From positions 1-32,998 of the forward strand of contig LWCA01000302.1 of assembly GCA_001642005.1 (NCBI GenBank): a stretch of 32,998 nucleotides of DNA. The letters run 5' to 3'. Under the pieces are notes generated by a model. It made no database searches. It saw only the letters and a program-made list of their open reading frames with translations, and was not told the DNA's origin. Of the stretch, positions 18,972 through 29,561 are shown piece after piece. The first letter of the stretch is position 1. The number at the start of each line of letters is the position of its first letter. The stretch is from Intoshia linei (taxonomy: Eukaryota > Orthonectida > Rhopaluridae). Both the position numbers and the translations under genes were made by a program.

Positions 18972-21900
18972 ATGATTCAATTTTTGTTTTTTTTCACATT
19001 TTATCTCGCCTCGGTATCTGGCCATCAATTGAATGTCATCTCGGTGGCTACTTCGGAAAATGAAGGACTTGAAAGAATGGTCCAGTCAGCGAAAATGCAT
19101 AATTTTAATGTAGAGGTAACCTTTCCTTCTATAATGAATTACCCTCATGATTGTAGACCCGAGCCATATGGCCCCTAGCCCTCTACACGGCCTTGAATAT
19201 AAGCTAATAAGTGTATAACAAAAAAATTTAAGGGGCGGTGGAATATTTTTATGACGCTGCGGGACGCTATGGTCAAAAAGGTTAGGAATCACTGATGTAG
19301 ACAATGGACATACATTATAAAATGTGTGAATGAAATATTATATTGCCATCTTTTGGATCACAATAAACAAGATTTTATCAAGATTAATATTTTTTCTATG
19401 AAAACTGGTTCTTTATGTAATGTATAATATAATAATATACATTGTACGTGTATATTGGTAAGTCCTTAAAATATATATACAGTTTATAAAAAAACTGTAA
19501 AATCCTTTTTGTATCAACTTAAAAATATTGAATAATGTTACGAATTATTATTAGACTCTACATTTAAAACCGTTATTTTTCCGTTTACCGTGAATGTAAA
19601 AGTATAAAAAAATGTTTACAATAGTGACTGTTTTTCAAATCGAAAAGTTGTAATTTCATAGCTCAAAGAGTAAACGGTTCCACCGCTAAAGTCATATAAA
19701 GTACTTAACATTTTTTATAGAATTTTAATTCACTGTAAATATAAATGAACAATTTTAGGTAATAGGGTCAAATCGTGAATGGACTGGAGGTGATATAGTC
19801 GATTATTCCGGTGGAGGTCAAAAAATCAACATTTATAAAGAATACTTTAAGAATAATACCTCCAAATTTAACAAAGATGACATTTTGTTGCTGGTAGATG
19901 CGTAATAATAATTTCATAATTATGAAATAATGTATTATAAATAATAATACAATATACAGTCAATCCTGTTCAATATGAACATGAGGGTACCAAAATGTAT
20001 TAGTTTTCATATTATCATGGTAAGTGAACAGTTAAAAAGATATACAAAAAACAATTGAACTTTAAATGTTAAAGTTAATTTTTTATTTACTACTGTTAAA
20101 AATGCTGAAAATTATGTGAACATAAAAAAATGTTTATTATGTGTGGTGTTTATGTTGAACAGGAACAATATAAGTAATGTAAAGTGGGCGTTGATGAGAG
20201 CCGAACGAATCATGTTATAGCTCCGTAAAATGAAAAATATGTAGCTAAAAAGTTTAAATTTTTGTATTTTTTTGCCATATTTTCATTCAATACACCCTAT
20301 TATCATGGAGCTCCTAGATTCTGAGATCTGTGTGACACCTTAGTGAATATATATAATGCATTCTAATTTTTTTTATTATTGAAAATCCCGTCACTGTTTG
20401 ATTGATGATTAATTTTCCTTGACTTGGTAACCGATTATTCGAGGTTGAACCCTCGCATTGCAAGGATATCTAGTTATTGTTGCTTACTATACTGAAAATT
20501 TTAACAGAATTTTTTATAAAGTAATTTTTAATTAAAATAATGACAAATCACTACATTTATTTTTATTTTTCCTCCGAAAAAAACTGATTTCAAATTTTGT
20601 TTTTATCAATAAATGATTGCACACACTGACATACACACATTTTTAGCAACTTTTACTTTATATAAGTAAGAACAATAAAGTTATTTTTTTCTAAATTGAC
20701 CACTTTTAACGACAAGTGGTTAGTTTTGTGAGGGCTTCGTTGAATGACATTAATTATGATGATTATGATGATTAATTATAATTAATATTACTATCTTACA
20801 AGAGAGTAAATTTTTAAATATTTAATTTGACTCATATAGTTTAGAATTTCAGAATTTCCGGTTTGCAAACCTTTTAGTTATCAGTCTTCTTTACATAATA
20901 AAAAATTAATCTATTTAAAATTTTTTTTTAATGTTTGTGTGTCCACTTTATCGATTTATCTTTTTCTCCAAGGTTTTAGATGATATTTTTAAATTACCAG
21001 TCAATTTGATTTAATTTTTACTTTCAAAATTAAGAAAAATAATTATAATTTTTATAGTTGTTGCTTTTGAGAGTTTAAAAAAATTTGATAAATTTATACT
21101 ATTTTTATGAAGGGTCATTTTTGTAAAATAATATTATTTAGATATGATATAGTGTTTGTACAAGACAGTTTACAAGTATTGGAGAAATTCAAAAAAATGA
21201 AAGCAGACGTAGTTTTTGGAGCAGAAATGTTTTGTTGGCCTAATGCTTTACTAGCTGTAATTATTTAATTCATTATTAATAGTATTAAATGAGTCATTGA
21301 CAGTTATGTGTTAAAATCATGTACATATATTTATTTACCGCGGGCTTTAACTATTCGTCCATTCCGTTATTAACTCAAAAAAAATTTAGTTATTATGATT
21401 TTCATAGAAATCTTGCGTTATACCCAAATATTTTGCAAAATTAATCCAAAAAATATTTTCATGTCAGGGTTATTATCTATTAATAAAATGTAATTTTCAA
21501 AAAAAATAAAAAAAAATTAAATTAACTGTAGGGTGACGTGTATTAAATTATAAACGGATGTAACATTGTATATGGCAAACGGGAGAATTGACGTAATACA
21601 AATGGGACGAAATCTAGATAAAATAATATTTTAAGTATTAACAAGTATTGAAAGTAAGTGAGTCATTAAGTAAAATGTATTTTTATTGTCATATACAAAT
21701 TTGTACATTAAATTTGACAGTATTGTCTTAGAAACTAGCTTCTACCCTTCGCCAATAGGCGAATAGGTTAGGCTTCATTGTACATTTTACATATGTAATA
21801 CATACTACGTGTTATATTAATAATTTATATTTGTGTATTTAGCAAAAATATGACTACGTGAATAACGATGAATATAGATTTTTAAATTCTGGTGGATTTA

Positions 21901-24900
21901 TTGGGTACTATTGGGCTATAGAACAAATATTAAATTGTGGTTCAATAAAAGATGATGATGATGATCAGTTATATTTTGTTGAGATTTATTTGGACCATTT
22001 GCATCAAGAAAAAGAAAAGAAAGTATTTTAATTGTTTTTATATTATGTCATTATGTTATTAGAACTGGATAAATATAAAATTAGACGTCAAAGCTGAAAT
22101 ATTTTTAAATTTACATGGAAATAAGAGTAATTGAATTATACATGTTTGTATATGATAATGATAATAATAAATAAAAAGTTTTATATACGGTAGGCAAAGT
22201 CTACTCTTTTTCCCTCTCCTTTCTAATAAAGATTAATACTTTTTTATTCTACTATCCTTGTGAGGTTATCTTGTACATGTAAAACACATGGTGCAGTTAT
22301 CTTTACACAAAAATAAGACAATTTAAAAATACTGACTAAAAAGTAGTCCATAGTTACACATGACAATTGTGATTTTTATGGAGTTTTATAAAAAAAAATA
22401 TTTTATGTTTTCGTTGACAGGCAACACCAGAAAAAAATAATATATGTCTTGGGTTAAAAATTAGTCTTAAAAATTCATCTAAAATCCATGTAACTCTGAT
22501 TTATATAATGAAAAAAGATGTTATGAAATGAAAATTGCACATATATTACATATTAATTATATTAATACATATGAAAGCACTATAATATATCTATTAATTT
22601 AGATAACGTAATGTTGTTTTATGAAGATTTGCAGTTTAGTGTCAAAAATTTTAAAACTAATCAACATGCCGCAATTTTGCATGGAAATGGTAGAAGTAAG
22701 GTAATTTAGATGATAAATACAGATTAATATTATATTTATATATAATTATATATTTATAAGGTAATTTTGAATCGATTTTCAAATTATATAAACAATGCAT
22801 GGACCTACAATGAAGGTTGCATTTCATGCGGAAAAGATTCTATAGAATTCCCCGGTAAATTAAAGGTAATTTATTATTACGTGTAGAATGATACGATTAG
22901 TAAAATGACTAAATTAATATGTATACATATACAATGTATATTATACATACATAATATATATTTTACCTGTATTTGTTATGAAAAATGTGTTTTATAATGA
23001 ATTAATTAAAATTAAAATTTATTTTGGTTAAAATTATGAGAGTTGCAATTAATACTATATTTTAGCTTGAAGAATACCCCATCATATTAATATCTATCTC
23101 TATTGAAAACGTCACTCCATTTTTGCATATATTTTTTGAAAAAATTTCACAAATAGATTATCCAAAATCCAGAATGCACATTTTAATATCGAAATACGTA
23201 ATTATTATTACAAGTTACTAATATATTTATACAAATTATTTATACAAGTATTTATGAAAATTAACAATAAATGTAGACGCTATTACAGTGTTCATTTGTC
23301 ACTGAATTTATCAATAAAAATAAAGATTATGCATCAATTACTAAATTTCAATTTGATGTTGAAAATAATAGCGATCAAGATATAAATAATTCATTCAATA
23401 AACCAATGTAATTTTTTAAATCAAAATCTGAATGAATTATTCAAATCATTTTAAAAGTTATAAATTGTAACGAAATAACTTTAAAATTTAAACTTTCAAA
23501 GGTGGTATTTAAAAATTTTATATTTAATTTTTATTTTTTTAATTTCAAATTTTTAATTTAGATCCGAATGTAAGTTGAGAAACTGTGATTACGTTCTATT
23601 AGTGAATTCACTATCACATATTGACGAAACAAAAATATTACATTATTTAATACAAGCAAATAAGTATTTATTATCATTATTTATTATTATTGATACATAA
23701 TTTATATTAAAATTGTAAAATATATTTGAATACATCTTAGAAAAGTCATAACTCCATTAATGCACAGATTTGAAGCACCCTGGTCTACATTTTGGGGTGA
23801 TATTGGTCCAACTGGATTTTATGAAAAATCGGATGATTATTACGATATTGTCAATTCGCATAAAATGTAATTGTTTATTATAATTATACACTTATTAATA
23901 AGATTTGAATTAACATGTTATTCACTTTAGAGGCATATGGAATGTTCCCTATGTGCAAGGATTTATTCTTATGAAATCATCTGTATTCAATACTGTGAAG
24001 TTTTTAAATGATCCTAAATATGGGTTAGAACAAGACCTTTCTCTGTGCAAATCATTACGCGATAATGTATATTTTAAAATTTCAATTAATTTGTACATTT
24101 TTTTTAAATGAAATATAGGTTGACCAAGTTAAGAGTCGTTGAATTTAAAAAATATAAATTCTGGTACGCTTTTTAAAAGCATTAACATTGTCGTATAACT
24201 CAACCTTAGAAACTTTTTTTTAGAATTGTATCATGAATATTTACTTTTTTAATTTTAATCTAAATATTTGAAAAATATTGGTTGATAATATATTAATTAT
24301 TTTTCACCGGGAACGCGTAGATTTCTGGAGTTGAAATTTTGTAATTATATTAACTGGCATAAGCTTTATCAGATTAATCTTTTTTTTTTTTAATTTTCGG
24401 ACATTAATTATTTCACATTTTTTGTTTCAATAGAATATTTCGGAAAAAAATATATGAATATCAAAATGCTTTTTTGACCGTGAAGGCGTCACTCATTCAG
24501 ATTGAAATTTTTTGTGTGTTAACAGGATGCAAATGTACCACATGTAAATTGTTTTAAATTCTAGAGCTGTTTTCATTAAAAAAAAGGGTAATTTGTGGTT
24601 TTGGCCCTGAACATATATTTTTTTAAATTTAAATTTTAAATGTTTTAAATTCTCGAACTCGTTTGATTTTCAAAAAAGTACAAATGGGATTTTTGACCCG
24701 TAAGATGTGAGTTTGGGAGGTTGAAATTTAAATTGCTAACACTCCGAAAAAAACTGTAATTGAAATGTGGACTTTATAAAATTCTAAGACTGGTACTTAT
24801 TGAAATAAACGGTAATACACACACAAAAACAAATATTGCATATCATATTATATAAGTAAGGATGTAGTTTATAATTTTATATATTTAGGGAATTTTTATG

Positions 24901-27578
24901 TTTGTTGACAATAATGTGCACTATGGGTATTTGGTAGATGATTCTGACTATAGAACACGAAAAGTGATAAGCGATATATACGAAATTAAAAAAAACAGAA
25001 ATATCTGGGAACAAAAATATATTAAACCCAAATTTTTCGACGAAATTAGAGAGGGTACTCCAGTTGTCGAGGTATTTTATTTAATAATCTTAGTTATTAA
25101 GTATTTGTTATAATACTTACTCAAATTTTATAGAGATGTACTGATGTGTTTGAGTTTTCATTGTTCACTGAAACATTTTGTAACGATATTATTCACGTTG
25201 CTAATGCTTATAATGAATGGTCTGGAGCTAAACACCAAGTTAGTTATTGTTAATTAATTATTCATTATTTACATTTACACTTCATATTACATTACGTACT
25301 GTCTTAGATTCAGTATACCTCTCAAATTTCAGTATTTCAGAAAATTATTAGTTATTATATAATTATTATAATAATATTGCTAACCGTTTGGTTAAAAAAT
25401 ATAGTTACTTTTAAAATAATTGTTGTTTTAATCATTCAAAAATTAAGGAAACGCAAATATAATTTTTGTAAAAATTATTATTATGTAATAACATAAATCA
25501 TCGTTTGTTTATTGATTAATTATAATAATAATAATTGTTTACTGATTAATTGGAAGCAATAGCGGTGTATAAATCCAAATCACTGTAATAAAAAAATATA
25601 CAATATTCACGTTAGTAATATCCAATTATCATAACATGTATACTATTAATACACACATTAGTAGAGTTAATAAATCGGAAATAAACCACATTTATGGAGG
25701 AATGGTCATAATAATAAAGTAGAGTAGCATTGTTGCGTTAAACGGTTACGGAATTAAAATAACCTTCATAAAACGACAAATACATACATTTACATTACAC
25801 ATAATGTATATAAGAGAAAAAACGTATCGAGCAAATATACAACGAGATACAATTTTCATTTCATTTGTTATATAGCCAACATACTGCACCAAAAACATAT
25901 AAACTATAAATAAAACAGAAATACATAAATCAAAACATGAAATGTAATCATTCCACTATCGAGACGTGAATATTCATACGGATTTTAATTTATAATATTT
26001 GTTGATATTTCAACAAACTGATATGCTATGAATTATGCAAATATTTCAATATAACATTTAATACATAATAAATAGGATAATCGAATTAAAGGAAGATATG
26101 AAAATGTTCTGACTAACAACGTTAATTTGAATCAATTAGATATGCGAGACCAGTGGAAATTTATATTAATGAACTACATAATAAAGTCTATCAATAAATT
26201 ATATACTGGATACCGATCTAAAGGCACAACTCATATAGTGTTTTTGGCATGATACACAATGGATCTTAACGATCATTACGACCTCATCACGATCATTCTA
26301 CGTATTCAATTATGCTGGACATTCAGGCATTGATTTTGAAGTAATTTACAGTTTTTATAAGTATAGAATGTAATAGTATACTCTACATTTTTCATTTACG
26401 TTTGAAAGAAAAATTTTATTATGAATCAAATATTAAATATTATGAATTAATGAGGGCGGTGGAACACGTTTTATCAGACGAAATTGTACAATATCTGTCA
26501 ATATAATCAGAAATTACATTATTTTCCCAGGACGTTTGACACATTTTCACGAAGGTGTAACAATAAAGTCCGGTATTCGATATATTTTGGTAGCTTTTCT
26601 AGATCCAAAATAAGTTGTAATTATATAACAATTAAATAAATTTTTTCAACTTGTATTTTTATTGTATAAAAGTAACTGTTAGTAATTGGTAAAAGCAGCT
26701 AGCTATGCCGATGATCAAATGTGTTGCCAGTAAAATTAAAAAATTAATTTATTTTTGTAAAATAAATTATTGCAGAGTTGCCAGATGTTGGGATTTTATC
26801 CCAAAGCCTGGACGATCGCTACATTATTATTTTAAAAATCCCACTTGTATCCAACCTTTAATAATGTACAAAATACTATTTCAAGCTCTTTATGTAAACA
26901 GTTTTACATATTATTATTATTGGTGTTTACTAAACACCCTTCTTACGATTTTACAAAAAACCTAGTGAGAAAAACCTTTTAATCCAATTTTAACAACCTT
27001 TAAGTTGGAAGTTAATATTTTATAATTTAATTTAATAATATTTATATATCATATATAATAAAAACTAGGACGATAGATTAGCCGGTGGTTACGAAAATGT
27101 ACCAACAGACGATGTTCACATGATTCAATTTGATTTTGTAGAACAATGGAACGATATTTTGTTTAACTATGTGAAAGTGAGTGCTGAAAAATGTTTTACG
27201 GGATACTCGTCAAAAGCGTATACGGAAATATCATTTGTAGCTCGTTACACTATAGATATTTTGCGAAAATTGAAACCTCATCATGACACTTCTACATATT
27301 CAATTGTGGTTGGATTGAATCGTCCAGGAATTGATTTTGAAGTAAATTTAAATGTTAATTTTAACCATGAAATATAAATATATTTATATTTAATATTTTT
27401 CACATTTTTATTTTAATTTTAGGGTGGCGGAACCAAATTTATCAGGCAGAATTGTACAGTTTCTGTTTCAACCGTAGGAAATTATATTTTATTCCCCGGG
27501 CATTTAACACACTATCATGAAGGCATATCAATAACATCTGGAATTCGATATATCATGGTTGCATTTGTAGACCCATAA
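18972..27578 (+). CDS. Plod: Procollagen-lysine 2-oxoglutarate 5-dioxygenase (lysyl hydroxylase)
   Basis: Hydroxylates collagen lysines in the endoplasmic reticulum, using Fe(II), 2-oxoglutarate and O2. Exons: 18972-19115, 19759-19901, 21142-21256, 21843-22022, 22578-22700, 22761-22865, 23066-23197, 23277-23407, 23562-23663, 23741-23866, 23931-24066, 24889-25071, 25134-25238, 27069-27341, 27423-27578. All GT-AG; 2154 nt, 717 residues, normal family length. Start chosen at the ATG giving signal peptide MIQFLFFFTFYLASVSG. The N-terminal glycosyltransferase-like domain has LLLVDAYD (D95-A-Y-D98) and RFLNSGGFIGY. The middle domain has NKKVITPLMHRF and IGIWNVPYVQGF. The C-terminal dioxygenase has GGYENVPT, the iron ligands H646-x-D648 (KPHHDTST) and H698 (HYHEG), and the 2-oxoglutarate arginine R708 (SGIRY); it ends FVDP like other members. 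Exon 5's acceptor (GAAAG) is weak, but it is the one that keeps frame and similarity. Intron 13 holds a decayed copy of exons 14-15. Confidence 0.94.
19140..19296 (+). mobile_element. hAT-like MITE remnant in lysyl hydroxylase intron 1
   Basis: GC-richer patch with GTAGACCCGAGCCATATGG near the left and GGTTAGGAATCACTGATG at the right (reverse complement CATCAGTGATTCCTAACC). Resembles hAT ends; borders are uncertain. Confidence 0.35.
19957..20170 (+). mobile_element. Inverted-repeat element (~210 bp) in lysyl hydroxylase intron 2
   Basis: The left end CAGTCAATCCTGTTCAATAT and the right-end reverse complement TTCCTGTTCAACATAAACAC share an inverted CCTGTTCAAxAT core. Flanking TA dinucleotides would fit a Tc1/mariner or pogo-type MITE. 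Assignment is weak. Confidence 0.4.
21741..21780 (+). mobile_element. Fragment of the 9430-9842 MITE family
   Basis: Ends GGCGAATAGG...GGCTTCATTG, resembling the right end of the element at 9430-9842 (GGCAAATAGTGGAAGCTTCATTG). Confidence 0.4.
22190..22285 (+). repeat. Dispersed repeat family B, copy 1
   Basis: GGTAGGCAAAGTCTACTCTT followed by a pyrimidine-rich tract and GTGAGGTTATC. Similar blocks occur in inverse orientation at 31835-31950 (reverse complement GAGGTTATCCCAC, ATAGGCAAAATCTACTCTTC). Lies in lysyl hydroxylase intron 4. Block order differs between the copies. Confidence 0.4.
24260..24345 (+). repeat. Dispersed repeat family C, copy 1
   Basis: CTAAATATTTGAAAAATATT then GGTTGATAATATATT and GCGTAGATTTCTGGAGTT, matching 32618-32705 block for block. 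Lies next to repeat A copy 4 in lysyl hydroxylase intron 11. Confidence 0.65.
24390..24864 (+). repeat. Repeat family A, copy 4, in lysyl hydroxylase intron 11
   Basis: Contains all the main family blocks from the ATTTTTTGTTT-rich start through GACCGTGAAGGCGTCACTCA, TTTTGGCCCTGAACATAT, AACTCGTTTGATTTTCAAAA, GATGTGAGTTTGGGAGG and ACTGTAATTGAAATGTGG to ATATAAGTAAGGAT. It ends 24 bases before exon 12. Confidence 0.78.
25239..26075 (+). other. First part of lysyl hydroxylase intron 13
   Basis: AT-rich. I looked for a decayed copy of exon 13 upstream of the duplicated exons and did not recognise one. Confidence 0.5.
26076..26340 (+). pseudogene. Decayed duplicate of lysyl hydroxylase exon 14
   Basis: A copy of 27069-27341 in the same orientation, 265 nt against 273. 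It starts after a good acceptor (AATAG) with DNRIKGRYENV against DDRLAGGYENV, keeps DQWKFILMNY and TGYRSKG, then hits TGA after HIVFLA. After a frameshift it still shows LRPHHDHSTYS, so the iron-binding H-x-D is visible, and it ends TTTTGAAG|TAATTT where the live exon ends TTTTGAAG|TAAATT. At least one stop and two length changes break it, so it cannot encode an intact catalytic segment. Confidence 0.88.
26455..26613 (+). pseudogene. Duplicate of lysyl hydroxylase exon 15, still open
   Basis: A copy of the terminal exon 27423-27578. The acceptor AG is at 26453-26454. It is completely open for 52 codons, ending FLDPK and TAA. By eye 36 of 51 aligned residues match the live exon. It keeps the third iron ligand (HFHEG for HYHEG) and the arginine of SGIRY. 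Phase is 0, so it could in principle be spliced to exon 13 in frame. The weak pyrimidine tract and the ruined exon 14 copy argue for a relic; the intact frame is notable. It is marked as pseudogene with that caution. Confidence 0.75.
26614..27068 (+). other. Remainder of lysyl hydroxylase intron 13
   Basis: Contains a GC-richer patch near 26775-26825 (AGTTGCCAGATGTTGGGATT and a CCTGGACGATCGC block) that looks like part of an unidentified mobile element. No exon was recognised. Confidence 0.4.
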
Positions 27579-27591
27579 ATAATGTAATGTT

Positions 27592-27597
27592 AATAAA
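27592..27597 (+). promoter_or_regulatory. Candidate polyadenylation signal of lysyl hydroxylase
   Basis: AATAAA 13 nt after the TAA stop at 27576-27578. Confidence 0.5.
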
Positions 27598-27762
27598 CAA
27601 GTGCTACATAATATTTATTGTACTATATTGTCTTATACTGATATAATCTTGGAAAATTTAATGAAATTATCCTTGTCAAATTACACTCCTAATTTTAATA
27701 AACTAATAAATTACACAAAAATACAACCATTTCATTAATGATTAAAAGTAAATACATTTATT

Positions 27763-29309
27763 CGCTGCGTTCCAAGTTATTATGCAAACATTAAAAACAT
27801 TAATAATTTAAAAAGTCGTCATTTAATTCTCTTAATTTTTTTATCATATTTATATATTCAACTAATAATACTTTAATGTTCCAAGAAAAATGTAATGTAT
27901 TCTAAAAAAATGAATACACAAAGATTTAAGAAAATTTTGTGATTTTTGGTGTGCCAAATTATTATGCAAATGAATAGTAAACAATAATTTCTTGTTAATA
28001 CGAATAAATAAATTTTTTTAAATATCTAAGTAATATAATCTATTGTATTTTAACTCAAATTCAAGCAAAAAAATGTAATTAAACTTTACATATTAATATA
28101 CCCCCTTTCCGGGATACTACAAGAAAAAGTCAGTTATCTATGGATTTCATGAGGTTTTCAATTGTTTTTGCATTGATTGTTTTGATTTCTTTTAAAATTG
28201 CATTCCATAGATTGATTTTGATTGATATTGTTTATTACCACTGTATATCTTTCTTTTAATTATTGACCATAGATTTTCAATACAATCAAGATTGGGAGAA
28301 TTTGGCACTCAACACATTATTTTTTCTGATACATAGCCATTTGATAAAAAATATTATTTTGTATGATGGGATGCATGACTTAGGCATTATTATGCATAAA
28401 AATATTATTTTTAAAAAAGCTTTTTCCTCTTTTTTTTATCCACGAAAAAACGTTATTTTTTAAAAACGCGCAGTATGTTTCAGATTTAATTTTGACTCCA
28501 TCATTAACTTAAAAGGTCAAATAATAGTGTCTTTCACAATGCCTGCCAAAATTATTATACTCCTATCCCTTGATGCCACCTTAAACGGTTTGGTCGTGAT
28601 CTTTTATTCACTAACCAACCCTTATTTTATGAAACTGGCCCATCTAAAGATATTCATGTTTCATCGGTAAAAATTACATTTGAAAATTTTATCTTCATGT
28701 AACTTTTAGCTCAAGATAGTCGTAATTCCAGGTTTCGTTTGATTAAACCTGGTTTACCTTTAGCATTCCTGATTTTACCAACCGTTTTTAATATTCTGCA
28801 TCTCGTCGTTTTGGGTATATCAGTTAATCCTGATGATTTAAATATCTCTAGAGAAGTGCTAAGAGGGTTTCAAACCATTTCTAGTTTAATATGGGATATA
28901 TCTCTAACAGATAATCCTTTGAATGATCCGTTTGTCTTTCTTTTTCTCTTGTTGGAAGAGTTTTCTATATATCGACGGATTGTGCGATGATCGTGTTCTA
29001 AATTTGAAGCTATTTTATTTATCGATATTCCGTTATCAAAAATTTTCAGGATTTTATCCTTTTCATCAACAATAAGTGATATGGATTTACCCATAATTAT
29101 TCTAAATTTTAATTAGCATAATAATTTGGCACACCAAAAATTACCCAAAAATATAAAATGTTAAATAGGTTTTTTTGGAAACGTGATAAATTTTTTTGTA
29201 ACAATAACGTTTTATATGGTGAATGATTAAATTATGATAAAAAAATTAATAGAATTAAGTGACTACTTTTTAAATTATTAATGTTTGCATAATAACTTGA
29301 AACGCAGTG
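27763..29309 (-). mobile_element. Tc1-like transposon with ~85-bp terminal inverted repeats
   Basis: The left terminus CGCTGCGTTCCAAGTTATTA continues with TGCAAACATTAAAAACATTA. The reverse complement of the right terminus is CACTGCGTTTCAAGTTATTA then TGCAAACATTAATAATTTAA. Similarity extends about 85 bp at both ends. The right flank is TA, the Tc1 target; the left flank is TT, probably mutated. The 1547-bp length is normal for Tc1. It carries one reverse-strand transposase relic. It lies between the convergent 3' ends of lysyl hydroxylase and the diacylglycerol kinase. Confidence 0.88.
28080..29094 (-). pseudogene. Inactivated Tc1-like transposase
   Basis: Starts at ATG 29094 with MGKSISLIVDEKDKILKIFD. 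The helix-turn-helix region (NGISINKIASNLEHDHRTI) runs into a TGA after 74 codons. Beyond it, readable blocks are TTRCRILKTVGKIRNAKGKP, MKIKFSNVIFTDET (first catalytic block), ISLDGP, and after further frameshifts the C-terminal LWNAILKEIKTINAKTIENL, ending VVSRKGG. Several stops are TGA where Trp or Arg is expected (for example LS-TGA-AK and DET-TGA-IS), consistent with point decay. It cannot make active transposase. Confidence 0.88.
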
Positions 29310-29561
29310 TATTTCAACTAATTATTAATTAATATAAATATTTTAGTAATGCAACGAAACATTTGGATTTTTTTTAACTATCCAATGTATTTAATTTTGC
29401 ATAATAAAATTTTACTATTTTTTAATTTATATTATAATGTCCTATTACTTATTAAATTTCAGTATAGTCGATCGCTAGTATTTCAAAAAATATAAAGTCG
29501 ATCTCTAAAAAATCAAGTTGGCCAGCCCTGAATTATACCATTAATCGATTTATAAATTTAC
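29310..29561. other. Gap between the Tc1 element and the last recognisable kinase exon
   Basis: Read on the minus strand, no further catalytic-domain exon (expected GGDGT block) is present. A CAGGGCTGGCCAACTTGA block (reverse complement of 29513-29530) looks like the end of another mobile element. Confidence 0.5.

Noticed and set aside
18822-19028. 68-codon minus-strand frame over the start of lysyl hydroxylase
   Set aside because: Random AT-rich frame overlapping the signal peptide exon; no domain or splice support.
19116-19178. Continuation of lysyl hydroxylase exon 1 through GTAACC
   Set aside because: The read-through diverges from the family and stops at TAG; splicing at 19115 to 19759 restores the family reading (NVEVIGSNREWTGG).
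22603-22700. Acceptor TTTAG at 22601 for lysyl hydroxylase exon 5
   Set aside because: Although a stronger-looking site, it puts a stop (ATA ACG TAA) in frame. The AG at 22576-22577 keeps phase 0 and restores the conserved NISINLDN block.
26705-26965. 86-codon plus-strand frame in lysyl hydroxylase intron 13
   Set aside because: No recognisable domain, and aromatic/AT-biased composition as expected by chance; no link to exons.
28739-28990. 83-codon plus-strand frame
   Set aside because: Antisense of the Tc1 transposase relic 28080-29094, which has clear family motifs on the minus strand.
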